Source: Pusillibacter faecalis (GTDB lineage: Bacteria; Bacillota; Clostridia; Oscillospirales; Oscillospiraceae). From it: a stretch of DNA of 64,000 nucleotides. Made by a program: the position numbers and the translations under genes. Under the pieces are notes generated by a model that saw nothing but the letters and a program-made list of their open reading frames with translations, was not told where the DNA came from and made no database searches. Positions 6,983 through 15,736 of this stretch are shown in pieces; positions within the stretch are counted from its first letter, which is position 1; each line of letters starts with the position of its first letter. The stretch covers positions 248,001-312,000 of the forward strand of contig NZ_AP023420.1 of assembly GCF_018408705.1 (NCBI RefSeq), given 5' to 3'.

Positions 6983-9900
6983 ATGGAATCCCGTCTTGCC
7001 CAGTCCTTTGAGGAACCGCACTTTCTACAAAAGCTGGCCATGAGTCAGACTGACCTTACCCAATACCTGAAGAGCCTGGAGCAGGCTCTTGCCTCCTTGC
7101 TGCCCATCCGGGAGCGGCTCTCCTGCGCCCGGGTAATCACTACGCTCCGTCCCCTTTTAAGCCTGATTGCACCGGAGCCGGGAGAGGGTTGGCTGGAGTA
7201 TGCCTACCGCACGGCGGTCTCCCTGCCCTATCCCCAGCCGGACAGCCGGCACACAGCTGCCCAGCGGGACGCTGCCCTGTGCATTCTGCAATGTCTTCAG
7301 CTGCTCTTTGACCGGGAACGGCAGGCGCTCCCCTTCGACCCCTGGCTGGACTTTGCCTTTTGCACGGAGGAGGAGGTGTCCGACAGTGCCGTTGCAAAGG
7401 AGTACCGTCTTTTTTTGCAACTCTGGCGGGAGGAGTATCTCTATGAGCTGCTGCGTCTGAGCCGGGAGGCAACGCCTTTCCGCACGCTGGACCATATCGC
7501 CGGTGTGCACCATGTGGCCATGACAGTGGGGCGGGCCTTCCGTGCGGGTGGGGGACTGATCGATCTGGGATTGATGTCCGGCGCCGCCGCGGGACATGAT
7601 ATCGGAAAATTTGGCTGCCGTCCGGGAGAACGGGTACCCTATCTGCACTATTACTACACCGACCAGTGGTTCTCCCGCCGTTCCCTCTCCACCATCGGCC
7701 TCATTGCCGCCAACCACTCTGTCTGGGACCTGGAGATTGAGAACTTGTCTGCAGAGTCCTTGGTACTGGTGTATGCGGACTTTCGGGTGAAGCAGACCTA
7801 TGATGCCCAGGGCCGGGAGATGGCGCATATTTTCTCCCTGCGGGAGGCTTTTGACGTTATTCTAAACAAGCTGGACAATGTAGATGAGGCAAAACGGCGG
7901 CGGTATCAGTTCGTCTATGCCAAGCTGCAGGACTTTGAGGAGTACCTGGCCTTTTTCGGCGTGGACACCACCCTGCGCACCCCCGGCGGCGCGCCGCTGC
8001 CCCGCAAGGACCCTGCGCTGATGACCTCTCAGGAGGTGGTCCACGCCCTGCGGCACACCGCTGTGGAGCACAACATCCGCCTGATGCACCGTTTGAGCCG
8101 GGAGCAGCTGTTCGTAGGCACACTGGAAGCTGCCCGCGGCGAAAAGGACCCCGCCCGCATCCGTGCCTATGTCGCAATTTTTGAGGAGTACTTCACCTAT
8201 TGGAGTGTCAGCCAGAAAGAACAGACACTGGAATTTCTCTATGAGCTGCTACTGCAGCCGGATGGTGATATCCGCCGCCAGTCCGCCCACCTGATGGGGC
8301 ACATCCTGGCGGGTTTTCTCTCCGGCTATAAGAAGGAACTTCCCGCCGATGTAGAACCCAGTTCCCAGGAGGAGCGTCCCTTTGAGCTGTGGGCGGAATA
8401 TCTGGATCGCCTGATCCACCCGGATCACCACCTGACCCCCCGGCAGATCAGCATGATCCGCTATCAGGCCAAGACCGTGGCAGATGCTCTGCTGGAAAAC
8501 TGCGCTCCTGCAGATGCCCCGCGATTTTCCCAGCTGCTCTTCCATCACTGTCAGAAGGAAGTCTCCGACGCGGAGGCGGCCTTTGCTCTGCTGGACACGG
8601 TTTTGAATGTGCCGCTGGAGCACATCCCAGACCTGGCCGCGCTGACGGACTTTACCCTGTGGTGGCTGGCGCACGGAGAGGCACCGCAGCAAGCGGCGTC
8701 TTTGCGCCTGCTCCGCCGGCTGCTTCCGGCGTTCCCGGCGGATTCAAAGCTGCGGGGGCAGGTGGCTGGCGCCGTGGAGCATATGGAATGTCACGGCAGT
8801 ACACTTCTCCTCTTTCTGCAGGCCCAGCTCGGTTACAGGCTGAATCTAGAGACTGCGGACCTCTGGTCCCGGCTGGATCAGGCGGAGACCGTCAGCAACG
8901 TTTTTCTGGATAATCTCAAGTCTGCCACGCCCTGGGTGCTGAAGGCGGTGGGAGTGGAATACCTGCTGAATCAGGCCTCCCACAATCCCCATGCCAACCT
9001 GCTGCACATCGCCACCCACTTTTCCAATCTCATCAAGGTCAGTGAGAATGTGGTAGTACGGAGAATGGCCGGCGCGGCACTTTTGACCATCGCGCCCCTT
9101 CTCTCTGCGGACCGGCGCAACGAGATCGCGGTGGAGCTCTCCAAGGCTTTGGAATCCGGACAGTCGGAGATTTCCCAGTACATTCCGGAATATCTGGGGC
9201 AGTTTGCCCTGTGGCTCTCCCCCCGGGAGCTGGACGAACTGCTGGACCAAATGCTGGGGCTTCTCTCCTCCGCCAACACCGGCGTGGTTGCCGCGGCCCT
9301 CTCCACCATAGGTTCCATGCTGGAGCACTACGCCGTCTATGGCCAGCGCTTTCCGGAGGATGCATGGAGTCATGAGCTTCGGTGGCGAATCATGGCCTCG
9401 CTGCTGCTCAAGGGGCTCTCCTTCCGGCAGGAGTCCGTCCGGCAGGAGGTGCTACGGGTGGTGGGTGAAAAAATCTTTGCCTCCACCGTCCTCTCCCTGG
9501 ACGATAAACGAAGTATTTTCACCCTGACGGCCAAGAAATTCCTCTTCCTTATTCACGAGCAGAAGACGGACGAGCTGACCTTCTTCTACACCGCCGCAGC
9601 CCTCAGCCACATCTACCGTTTCATTGTCCGCCACCGCATTCAGAGCGGTCCCTTCCAGTTTGAAGACTGCAGCAAGGTGGCCTTCTTCCCCGGCACCTTC
9701 GATCCCTTCTCCCTCTCCCATAAGGGGATCGTGCGTGCCATCCGAGACTTGGGCTTTGAGGTCTACCTCGCCATCGACGAGTTCTCCTGGTCCAAAAAGG
9801 CTCAGCCCTCTCTGGTTCGGCGGCAGATCGTGAGCATGTCTGTGGCGGATGTATTTGACGTTTATCTCTTCCCTCACGACATCCCGGTAAACCTGGCCTC

Positions 9901-11740
9901 TCCTCTGGATTTGGACCGCCTGCGGGAGGTCTTTGCAGGGCGGGAGCTGTACTTGGCGGTGGGCTCTGACGTGGTAGCCAACGCCTCCTCCTACCGGGCA
10001 TCTCCTTCTCCCGGCTCCGTCCACCACCTCAATCACATTGTTTTCCGCCGCTCCAGCGATGCGGAGGGGCACGAAATTGACGCGGATCTCTCCCGGATTC
10101 AAGGGGATGTGATTGAGCTGCAGCTCCCCACCCATCTGGAGGACATCAGCTCTACCCGCATTCGGGAAAATATCGACCGGGGACGGGATATCTCCAATCT
10201 GATCGACCCCGTGGTACAGGATTTTATCTTCCGAAGCGGCCTATATCTGCGGGAGCCCCAGTACAAGCAGATTATTCGGGCCAGCTATCTGGACTTTACC
10301 TTTGCAAAAACGCCGGACGAGCGCCTCTGGACGCAGCTGCGCGCTGCCCTGCCGGAAACACCGCAGCCGGACCCCCGGGACGAGGTCTGTGTCTTGTGGG
10401 ATATCAGCGCCAAAGCGCGGCCTCTGGGTTTTCTGACGCTGCGGACCGTGAACTCTGGCGGCCTCTACGATGCCTTGGGGGATGAGGCCCTCGCCAACTA
10501 TGTCCGTGTGCGGACGGCGGGACGCATCCGGCTTCTGACGGGGCTCTATACCGTGCCTGGCGGAAGCTATGACCTGGAACAGCTGCTTTTAACCGAGGCA
10601 CTCTCTCTGGCCATGGCGGAGGACTGCGGCTATGCCGTCTGGTGGGGACCCTGCCGCCCTCAAACTCTGGACTTATTGGAGCGCCAAGGCTTTGTCCAGG
10701 CGGAGGCCGTCAGCGGCTACCCGCTGCTGATTGTGGACATGCGTTCTCCAGTGACACTGATGCAAAACATTCTCACCACCCTCAAGGAGCCCTTCTCCTC
10801 CGATGGTCAGGTCCTCACCGCCGTGGGGGCGGCCCACGCCCAGCTCCAGCGGGCCATCCGAGGCCTCTATCCGGGCACGCTGGTGCTCTCCCTCAACGCG
10901 GAGGTCATCTATCACCGCCTGGTGCGGAAAATTACGGAGCTCAATGGCGTGCCTGCGGAGCCCACCCACCCCAGGGTCCTGGGGCCGCTGATGTGCGTGC
11001 CCTTCGGCAAAATTCTCCGTGGCAACGCTGTGCCCAACACTGTCACCAAGACCATTCATACAGACAAAGTCTTTGCCCCTGACCTCAAGTCCTTTGGCAT
11101 CGAGGCATATCCCGGCTATGCGCCGCTGGAAAGCCAGATTCGTATGATCCGTTCCTTCCAGCGTCCGGTGGTGTTGGTGGACGACCTCCTCCACTCCGGC
11201 AACCGCCTCAAGGTGCTGGACCCCTTGTTCCGGCGGGAGGAATTGGATATTCGCCAGGTTCTGGTGGGGCTGATGTCCAGCCGGGGCCGAGACCTGATGA
11301 CCGCCAAGGGGCGAGAGGCGGACTCCGTTTATTTTGTGCCAGATTTGCGGGCCTGGTTTGTCGAGTCCACCATGTACCCCTTCATCGGCGGTGACACGGT
11401 GGGCGGCGCCGAGAGCTCTGTGCCGGGGCTTGCGCCGTCAGTAAACTTGATCCTGCCCTACGCATTCCCCCGCTTCTATAAGGACTGCGACCGGCAGGCG
11501 GTGTTCCACTTCTCCCAGACGTGCCTGGAAAACAGCCGTGATATCCTGCTGGCTCTGGAAAACGCCTATCGGGAGCGCTACGCCCACAACCTCACACTCT
11601 CTCGCCTCAGCGAGGCGGTGATCCTTCCTCTGGCTCCCGACAAGGGCGGCGCTCTGCGCTACGATCCCAACCTGCCGGCCTCGGTGTGTTTGGACAACGA
11701 CCTCAAGATGCTGCTGCGCATGCGGGAGCTGCTGGAATAA
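6983..11740 (+). CDS. very large HD-domain / NadD-like nucleotidyltransferase / PRTase-like protein
   Basis: About 1585 aa. An HD-type domain lies near residues 165-280 (HHVAMTVGRAF, then AAGHDIGKFG). A long helical HEAT-like stretch follows (~370-880). Next is a nucleotidylyltransferase domain near 895-1090 with FFPGTFDPFSLSHKG (HxGH-type site altered to SHKG) and SSTRIRENI (ISSTxxR signature), as in NadD/CoaD. Around 1100-1260 is a divergent GNAT-like region, and near 1395-1410 VVLVDDLLHSGNRLK resembles a type I phosphoribosyltransferase PRPP loop. The combination suggests nucleotide or NAD-linked metabolism, but no reaction can be assigned. I favour the ATG at 6983 because GGAGG lies 5 nt upstream; ATG 6959 is possible. 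It is followed 33 nt later by the PHP-helicase gene. Confidence 0.75.
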   Translation: MESRLAQSFEEPHFLQKLAMSQTDLTQYLKSLEQALASLLPIRERLSCARVITTLRPLLSLIAPEPGEGWLEYAYRTAVSLPYPQPDSRHTAAQRDAALCILQCLQLLFDRERQALPFDPWLDFAFCTEEEVSDSAVAKEYRLFLQLWREEYLYELLRLSREATPFRTLDHIAGVHHVAMTVGRAFRAGGGLIDLGLMSGAAAGHDIGKFGCRPGERVPYLHYYYTDQWFSRRSLSTIGLIAANHSVWDLEIENLSAESLVLVYADFRVKQTYDAQGREMAHIFSLREAFDVILNKLDNVDEAKRRRYQFVYAKLQDFEEYLAFFGVDTTLRTPGGAPLPRKDPALMTSQEVVHALRHTAVEHNIRLMHRLSREQLFVGTLEAARGEKDPARIRAYVAIFEEYFTYWSVSQKEQTLEFLYELLLQPDGDIRRQSAHLMGHILAGFLSGYKKELPADVEPSSQEERPFELWAEYLDRLIHPDHHLTPRQISMIRYQAKTVADALLENCAPADAPRFSQLLFHHCQKEVSDAEAAFALLDTVLNVPLEHIPDLAALTDFTLWWLAHGEAPQQAASLRLLRRLLPAFPADSKLRGQVAGAVEHMECHGSTLLLFLQAQLGYRLNLETADLWSRLDQAETVSNVFLDNLKSATPWVLKAVGVEYLLNQASHNPHANLLHIATHFSNLIKVSENVVVRRMAGAALLTIAPLLSADRRNEIAVELSKALESGQSEISQYIPEYLGQFALWLSPRELDELLDQMLGLLSSANTGVVAAALSTIGSMLEHYAVYGQRFPEDAWSHELRWRIMASLLLKGLSFRQESVRQEVLRVVGEKIFASTVLSLDDKRSIFTLTAKKFLFLIHEQKTDELTFFYTAAALSHIYRFIVRHRIQSGPFQFEDCSKVAFFPGTFDPFSLSHKGIVRAIRDLGFEVYLAIDEFSWSKKAQPSLVRRQIVSMSVADVFDVYLFPHDIPVNLASPLDLDRLREVFAGRELYLAVGSDVVANASSYRASPSPGSVHHLNHIVFRRSSDAEGHEIDADLSRIQGDVIELQLPTHLEDISSTRIRENIDRGRDISNLIDPVVQDFIFRSGLYLREPQYKQIIRASYLDFTFAKTPDERLWTQLRAALPETPQPDPRDEVCVLWDISAKARPLGFLTLRTVNSGGLYDALGDEALANYVRVRTAGRIRLLTGLYTVPGGSYDLEQLLLTEALSLAMAEDCGYAVWWGPCRPQTLDLLERQGFVQAEAVSGYPLLIVDMRSPVTLMQNILTTLKEPFSSDGQVLTAVGAAHAQLQRAIRGLYPGTLVLSLNAEVIYHRLVRKITELNGVPAEPTHPRVLGPLMCVPFGKILRGNAVPNTVTKTIHTDKVFAPDLKSFGIEAYPGYAPLESQIRMIRSFQRPVVLVDDLLHSGNRLKVLDPLFRREELDIRQVLVGLMSSRGRDLMTAKGREADSVYFVPDLRAWFVESTMYPFIGGDTVGGAESSVPGLAPSVNLILPYAFPRFYKDCDRQAVFHFSQTCLENSRDILLALENAYRERYAHNLTLSRLSEAVILPLAPDKGGALRYDPNLPASVCLDNDLKMLLRMRELLE

Positions 11741-11773
11741 GGACCCATATTTAAGAAAGAAAGGAGGCCGGCG

Positions 11774-14700
11774 ATGTATATTGCCGATCTTCACATCCAC
11801 TCCCGTTTTTCCCGGGCCACCAGCCGCGAAGGGGATCTCCCCCACCTGGACTGGTGGGCGCGGCGCAAGGGCATTGGGCTGGTGGGCACCGGCGATTTCA
11901 CCCACCCCGCCTGGCGCGCAGAGCTGCGGGAACAGCTGGTTCCGGCCGGCGAGGGACTTTATACCCTGCGGGAGGACCTGCGCCTGCCCCAGGAGGCGCC
12001 CGGCCCAGCCCCCTACTTCGTGGTGACTGGAGAAATCAGCTGCATCTATAAGCGTCACGGAAAGACCCGAAAGGTACATAACTTGCTTCTTCTGCCCTCC
12101 CTGGAGGCGGCGGATGAGCTCTCGGCCCGGCTGGAGGCCATTGGCAACATCCGCTCCGACGGGCGTCCCATCCTGGGGCTGGACAGCCGGGACCTGTTGG
12201 AGCTGACGCTGGATACCTGTCAGTCCGCGGAGCTGATCCCCGCCCATATCTGGACGCCGCACTTCGCCATGTTCGGCGCGTTCTCCGGGTTTGATACCGT
12301 GGAGGAGTGCTTTGGGGATTTATCCGAACACATTCACGCAGTGGAAACCGGCCTATCCTCCGACCCGCCCATGAACTGGCGGCTCTCTGCCCTGGATCGT
12401 CTGACCCTGGTCTCCCACTCCGACGCCCACTCCCCCGCTAAACTGGGACGGGAGGCGAACCTGCTGGAAACCGGTCTATCCTACCCGGAGCTGACTGCGG
12501 CGATCCGTACCGGCGAGGGCTTTCTCGGCACCCTTGAATTTTTTCCGGAGGAGGGCAAGTACCACCTGGATGGACACCGCGGCTGCGGCGTATGCCTGAC
12601 CCCGGCAGAAACTGCGGAGCGAAGCGGCCTTTGTCCCGTTTGCGGTAAAAAACTTACCATCGGCGTAGAGCACCGGGTGGAAGCATTGGCGGACCGGTCC
12701 GCCGGCTTCCGGCCGGAATCTGCCAAGCCCTTTGAGTCTCTGGCCCCACTGCCGGAGGTCATTGCAGCCTCTACCGGCAGCTCTGCCTCTGGTAAAAAGG
12801 TCCTGACGCTCTATGATCAGATGCTTCATACGCTCGGCCCAGAGTTCTCCATATTGCGAGAAGTTCCCACAGAGGACATTGCCCGGGCCGCAGGCCCCTG
12901 CGTGGCCGAGGGCATCCGGCGCCTGCGCCTGGGCCAGGTGAAGCGGCAGGCGGGTTTTGACGGGGAGTATGGCACCATCACCCTGCTGACTCCGGCAGAA
13001 ATTGAGCAGTTCAGCGGACAGATCTCCCTCTTCGGCGCGGAGGCTCCCAAAAAGGCAGTCAGGAAGCGGGAGCTAAAAAAATTGTCCAGTCCGCAGCCCC
13101 AAGCAGTTCCGGAGGAAACCATGAACGAGGGACAACTGGCGGCGATCACCGCCTCAGCCCCGGTTGTGATGGTAACTGCCGGTCCCGGCACCGGCAAAAC
13201 CAAGACCCTGGTGGAACGCATCGCATGGCTGGTAGAACAACAGGGTATCCGGCCGGAAGAGATTACCGCAGTGACCTTTACCAACCAAGCTGCCTCCGAG
13301 ATGCGTTCCCGGCTGGAGCAGCGGCTTGGCGGGCGCCGTGTTGTGGCCCCCATGACGATTGGAACGTTTCATGCCATCTGCCTGCGCCTGTTGGGTGATG
13401 TCTCCCTCATCAGCCAGGGCGAAGCCCTGACCCTGGCTGATGACGTTCTCCGATGTGCCGGAGTCCGGGGGAATGCCAGGGAATTTTTGCAGGCGGTGTC
13501 CCGGATGAAAAACAGCGTGCTGTCGGAGGAGCCGCCGGCTCCCGAGTTGGTCGAGGCATATGGAGAGCGGCTTCAGGCCCTGGGCGTTCTGGACTTTGAC
13601 GACCTGCTCTCCGAGGCTCTGAAGTTGGATGCCGCCGGCCGGCGCAGTTTTCACCATCTCCTGGTGGACGAATTTCAGGATCTCAACGACGCCCAGTATG
13701 AGCTGGTTCAGGCATGGTATCGCAATGGAAAGAGCCTCTTCGTAATCGGGGACCCGGATCAGTCCATTTACGGCTTCCGTGGGGCCTCCGGTCGCTGCTT
13801 TCAGCGCCTGCGGCAGGCATATCCCGATGCTGCGGAGATTCATCTCGCGGAAAATTACCGCTCCGCCCCCGCTATTCTACAGGCGGCGGCTTCGGTCATC
13901 CATCACAATTCCGGCGGCCAGCGAACTTTGCTCCCACACCGTCCGGAGGGGCCCGCAGTCCGGCTGGTGCAGGCGGCGGACGGCTTCTCTGAGGCCGTTT
14001 TCATCGCCAAGGAGATCAACCGGATGACTGGAGGCGTAGACATGCTGGAGGCCCAGGCCCTGGGCCATGAGCGGGAGGCCCGCGCGTTTTCCGACATTGC
14101 GGTGCTCTGCCGTACCCACCGCCAGCTGGAACTGGTAGAAAAGTGCCTCCGTCATGACGATATCCCCTGCGTTGTCAGCGGCCGAGAGGACTATCTGGAG
14201 GACTCCGGCGTACGAGGCATGCTGGCTTTTCTCCACATGCTACAGGTGCCTGCGGATGGCGCGGCTCTGGAAACAGCCCTGCGGCTGCTGTGGGACTGCC
14301 CGGCGGATCTCGTGGAGAAGGTTCGCCCCACCTGTCAGATGCAAACCGTCTTCGACCCAGAGCTTTTTCGGGAGATTGTGCGCGGTTATGGGGTTCTGGA
14401 GGCCTGGCTGGATCGGGCCCAGACCTGGCTTCCTCTGTTGGCTCAGGAGCGTCCACACGTTCTGGTGGAGCGGTGGTCGGAGATGTACGGGCCCTCACCG
14501 GCTTTGGATCGGCTGCGGAATGCTGCGGTTTTCCATGAACGCTTCCAGGAATTTTGGAGCAGCCTAGTCCTCGGCCAGGAGGCCGATCTCCGGCGGGCCG
14601 CAGGTAAGGGCTGGGAGTCCGGTGCGGTACGGCTGATGACGCTGCATGGTGCCAAGGGGCTGGAGTTCCCGGCGGTCTTTTTGGCCGGCTTAACAGCGGG

Positions 14701-14914
14701 CACCCTTCCCCTGGAATCCCAGCGCCATCCGACGGATCTGGAGGAGGAACGCCGGCTCTTTTACGTCGGCATCACCCGCGCCCGAGAGGAGCTGATCTTC
14801 ACGGCGGCTCCGGAACCATCCGCCTTTTTGGCAGAGCTGCCAGAAAACCTTGCAAAGGAAACCGTAGGCCAGCGACACGAACCCCCTATAGAGCAGATGA
14901 GTCTTTTTTCATAA
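11774..14914 (+). CDS. PHP-domain phosphoesterase fused to UvrD/PcrA-type helicase
   Basis: 1046 aa. Residues ~1-420 are a PHP domain with metal ligands (ADLHIHSRFS, GTGDFTHP, VSHSDAHSP) plus a zinc-finger-like CGVCLTP...CPVCG pair near 272-300. Residues ~450-1030 are an SF1 helicase: Walker A TAGPGTGKTKTLVERI, motif Ia AVTFTNQAASEMR, Walker B LLVDEFQDLNDAQ, motif III GDPDQSIYGFRGA, motif V MTLHGAKGLEFPAVFL and motif VI FYVGITRARE. It should be an ATP-driven 3'-5' DNA translocase with a hydrolase module that may cut or trim nucleic acid. A strong site (AAAGGAGG) precedes the ATG. The upstream gene ends 33 nt before, so they likely share a transcript. Confidence 0.9.
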   Translation: MYIADLHIHSRFSRATSREGDLPHLDWWARRKGIGLVGTGDFTHPAWRAELREQLVPAGEGLYTLREDLRLPQEAPGPAPYFVVTGEISCIYKRHGKTRKVHNLLLLPSLEAADELSARLEAIGNIRSDGRPILGLDSRDLLELTLDTCQSAELIPAHIWTPHFAMFGAFSGFDTVEECFGDLSEHIHAVETGLSSDPPMNWRLSALDRLTLVSHSDAHSPAKLGREANLLETGLSYPELTAAIRTGEGFLGTLEFFPEEGKYHLDGHRGCGVCLTPAETAERSGLCPVCGKKLTIGVEHRVEALADRSAGFRPESAKPFESLAPLPEVIAASTGSSASGKKVLTLYDQMLHTLGPEFSILREVPTEDIARAAGPCVAEGIRRLRLGQVKRQAGFDGEYGTITLLTPAEIEQFSGQISLFGAEAPKKAVRKRELKKLSSPQPQAVPEETMNEGQLAAITASAPVVMVTAGPGTGKTKTLVERIAWLVEQQGIRPEEITAVTFTNQAASEMRSRLEQRLGGRRVVAPMTIGTFHAICLRLLGDVSLISQGEALTLADDVLRCAGVRGNAREFLQAVSRMKNSVLSEEPPAPELVEAYGERLQALGVLDFDDLLSEALKLDAAGRRSFHHLLVDEFQDLNDAQYELVQAWYRNGKSLFVIGDPDQSIYGFRGASGRCFQRLRQAYPDAAEIHLAENYRSAPAILQAAASVIHHNSGGQRTLLPHRPEGPAVRLVQAADGFSEAVFIAKEINRMTGGVDMLEAQALGHEREARAFSDIAVLCRTHRQLELVEKCLRHDDIPCVVSGREDYLEDSGVRGMLAFLHMLQVPADGAALETALRLLWDCPADLVEKVRPTCQMQTVFDPELFREIVRGYGVLEAWLDRAQTWLPLLAQERPHVLVERWSEMYGPSPALDRLRNAAVFHERFQEFWSSLVLGQEADLRRAAGKGWESGAVRLMTLHGAKGLEFPAVFLAGLTAGTLPLESQRHPTDLEEERRLFYVGITRAREELIFTAAPEPSAFLAELPENLAKETVGQRHEPPIEQMSLFS

Positions 14915-14915
14915 A

Positions 14916-14960
14916 ATAGAAGAAGACGCCATGCCTTTTGGGCGTGGCGTCTTCTTCTAT
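14916..14960 (+). terminator. 20-bp-stem terminator
   Basis: 14916-14935 pairs with 14941-14960 (one G-T pair, loop TTTTG), immediately after the PHP-helicase stop. It marks the end of the core block before the accessory island. Confidence 0.85.
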
Positions 14961-15208
14961 AACGATATGGAGGCATCCGCTGACATGGCATGGTTCAGTC
15001 CGTACTCTGGGTGATCGGTCTCATGGAACGATTATGAAAAACGTTCAGGTTCTTCTATGAGCTGCTCTTCAAGACAACAAGCAGTCTGCCGGAAGCTGTC
15101 GCAAAGAAGTTCCAATCTCGTATTCCTTGCCTTCTCAAATATCCGGAAAAAGTTGGCGGCATCTTTGCTTTGAGAATGACACGAAATCTCTGGTGTACCA
15201 AAGGGGCT
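14961..15208. other. intergenic stretch at island boundary, no gene seen
   Basis: No open frame with a ribosome binding site. The sequence lies between a strong core-gene terminator and the minus-strand ibrB gene, and may contain the left junction of the accessory island. Confidence 0.4.
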
Positions 15209-15736
15209 TTAGCCGTCTTCCTCTTCTATAGGCTGCCATGCCGATCCAAAATCGGCATCCCGGAACAGCGCCGCCAGCCCCGTGATCTGCTTTAGACGAA
15301 GGATTTCATCTTTATCCATCCCCAGATGCTTTGAAATCCAGGCATCAGACCTTCCCAATTCATGCAGCTCCTGAATGATGTTACTCATCAGATCTACATT
15401 ATGTGTTCCACGAGCCCGGTTATGGCGAATCGTGCTGGCCATGCGGTGATCCAGCGGCTTATCAATCACGCTGACCGGAAGCTTTCCCTGTTCACGCTCG
15501 TAAATATCCGGGTAATCCAGCATAATCCGGTAGCGGTGAAACCCGTCTACCAGGATATACTTGTCCCGTTCCCTATCATAATAGCAGACAACCGGCATCG
15601 TGTAGCCATCCTGCTGAATACTATCATATAGCAGCTTAAGCTCCGGCGGCGCAACGGAATTGGGATTGTATGTATTGGGCTCAATTTTTTCAACTGGCAC
15701 TGCGATCACATGGTAGACAGGGCTCTTATATCCCAT
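15209..15736 (-). CDS. ibrB: IbrB-like ParB/Srx-domain nuclease-type protein
   Basis: 175 aa. A ParB/sulfiredoxin-like domain covers residues ~10-130: VEKIEPNTYNPNSVAPPEL, the DGFHRYRI motif (equivalent to the ParB GxHR nucleotide-binding box) and RHNRARGTHNVDLMSNII. The C-terminus looks like a short HTH (AWISKHLGMDKDEILRLKQ). Its start overlaps the end of ibrA by 11 nt, so the two are translationally coupled. IbrA and IbrB are known as a pair in E. coli, where they activate eib genes carried by prophages. The biochemical activity is unproven; ParB-like domains bind CTP or act as nucleases. Confidence 0.85.
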   Translation of the reverse strand: MGYKSPVYHVIAVPVEKIEPNTYNPNSVAPPELKLLYDSIQQDGYTMPVVCYYDRERDKYILVDGFHRYRIMLDYPDIYEREQGKLPVSVIDKPLDHRMASTIRHNRARGTHNVDLMSNIIQELHELGRSDAWISKHLGMDKDEILRLKQITGLAALFRDADFGSAWQPIEEEDG

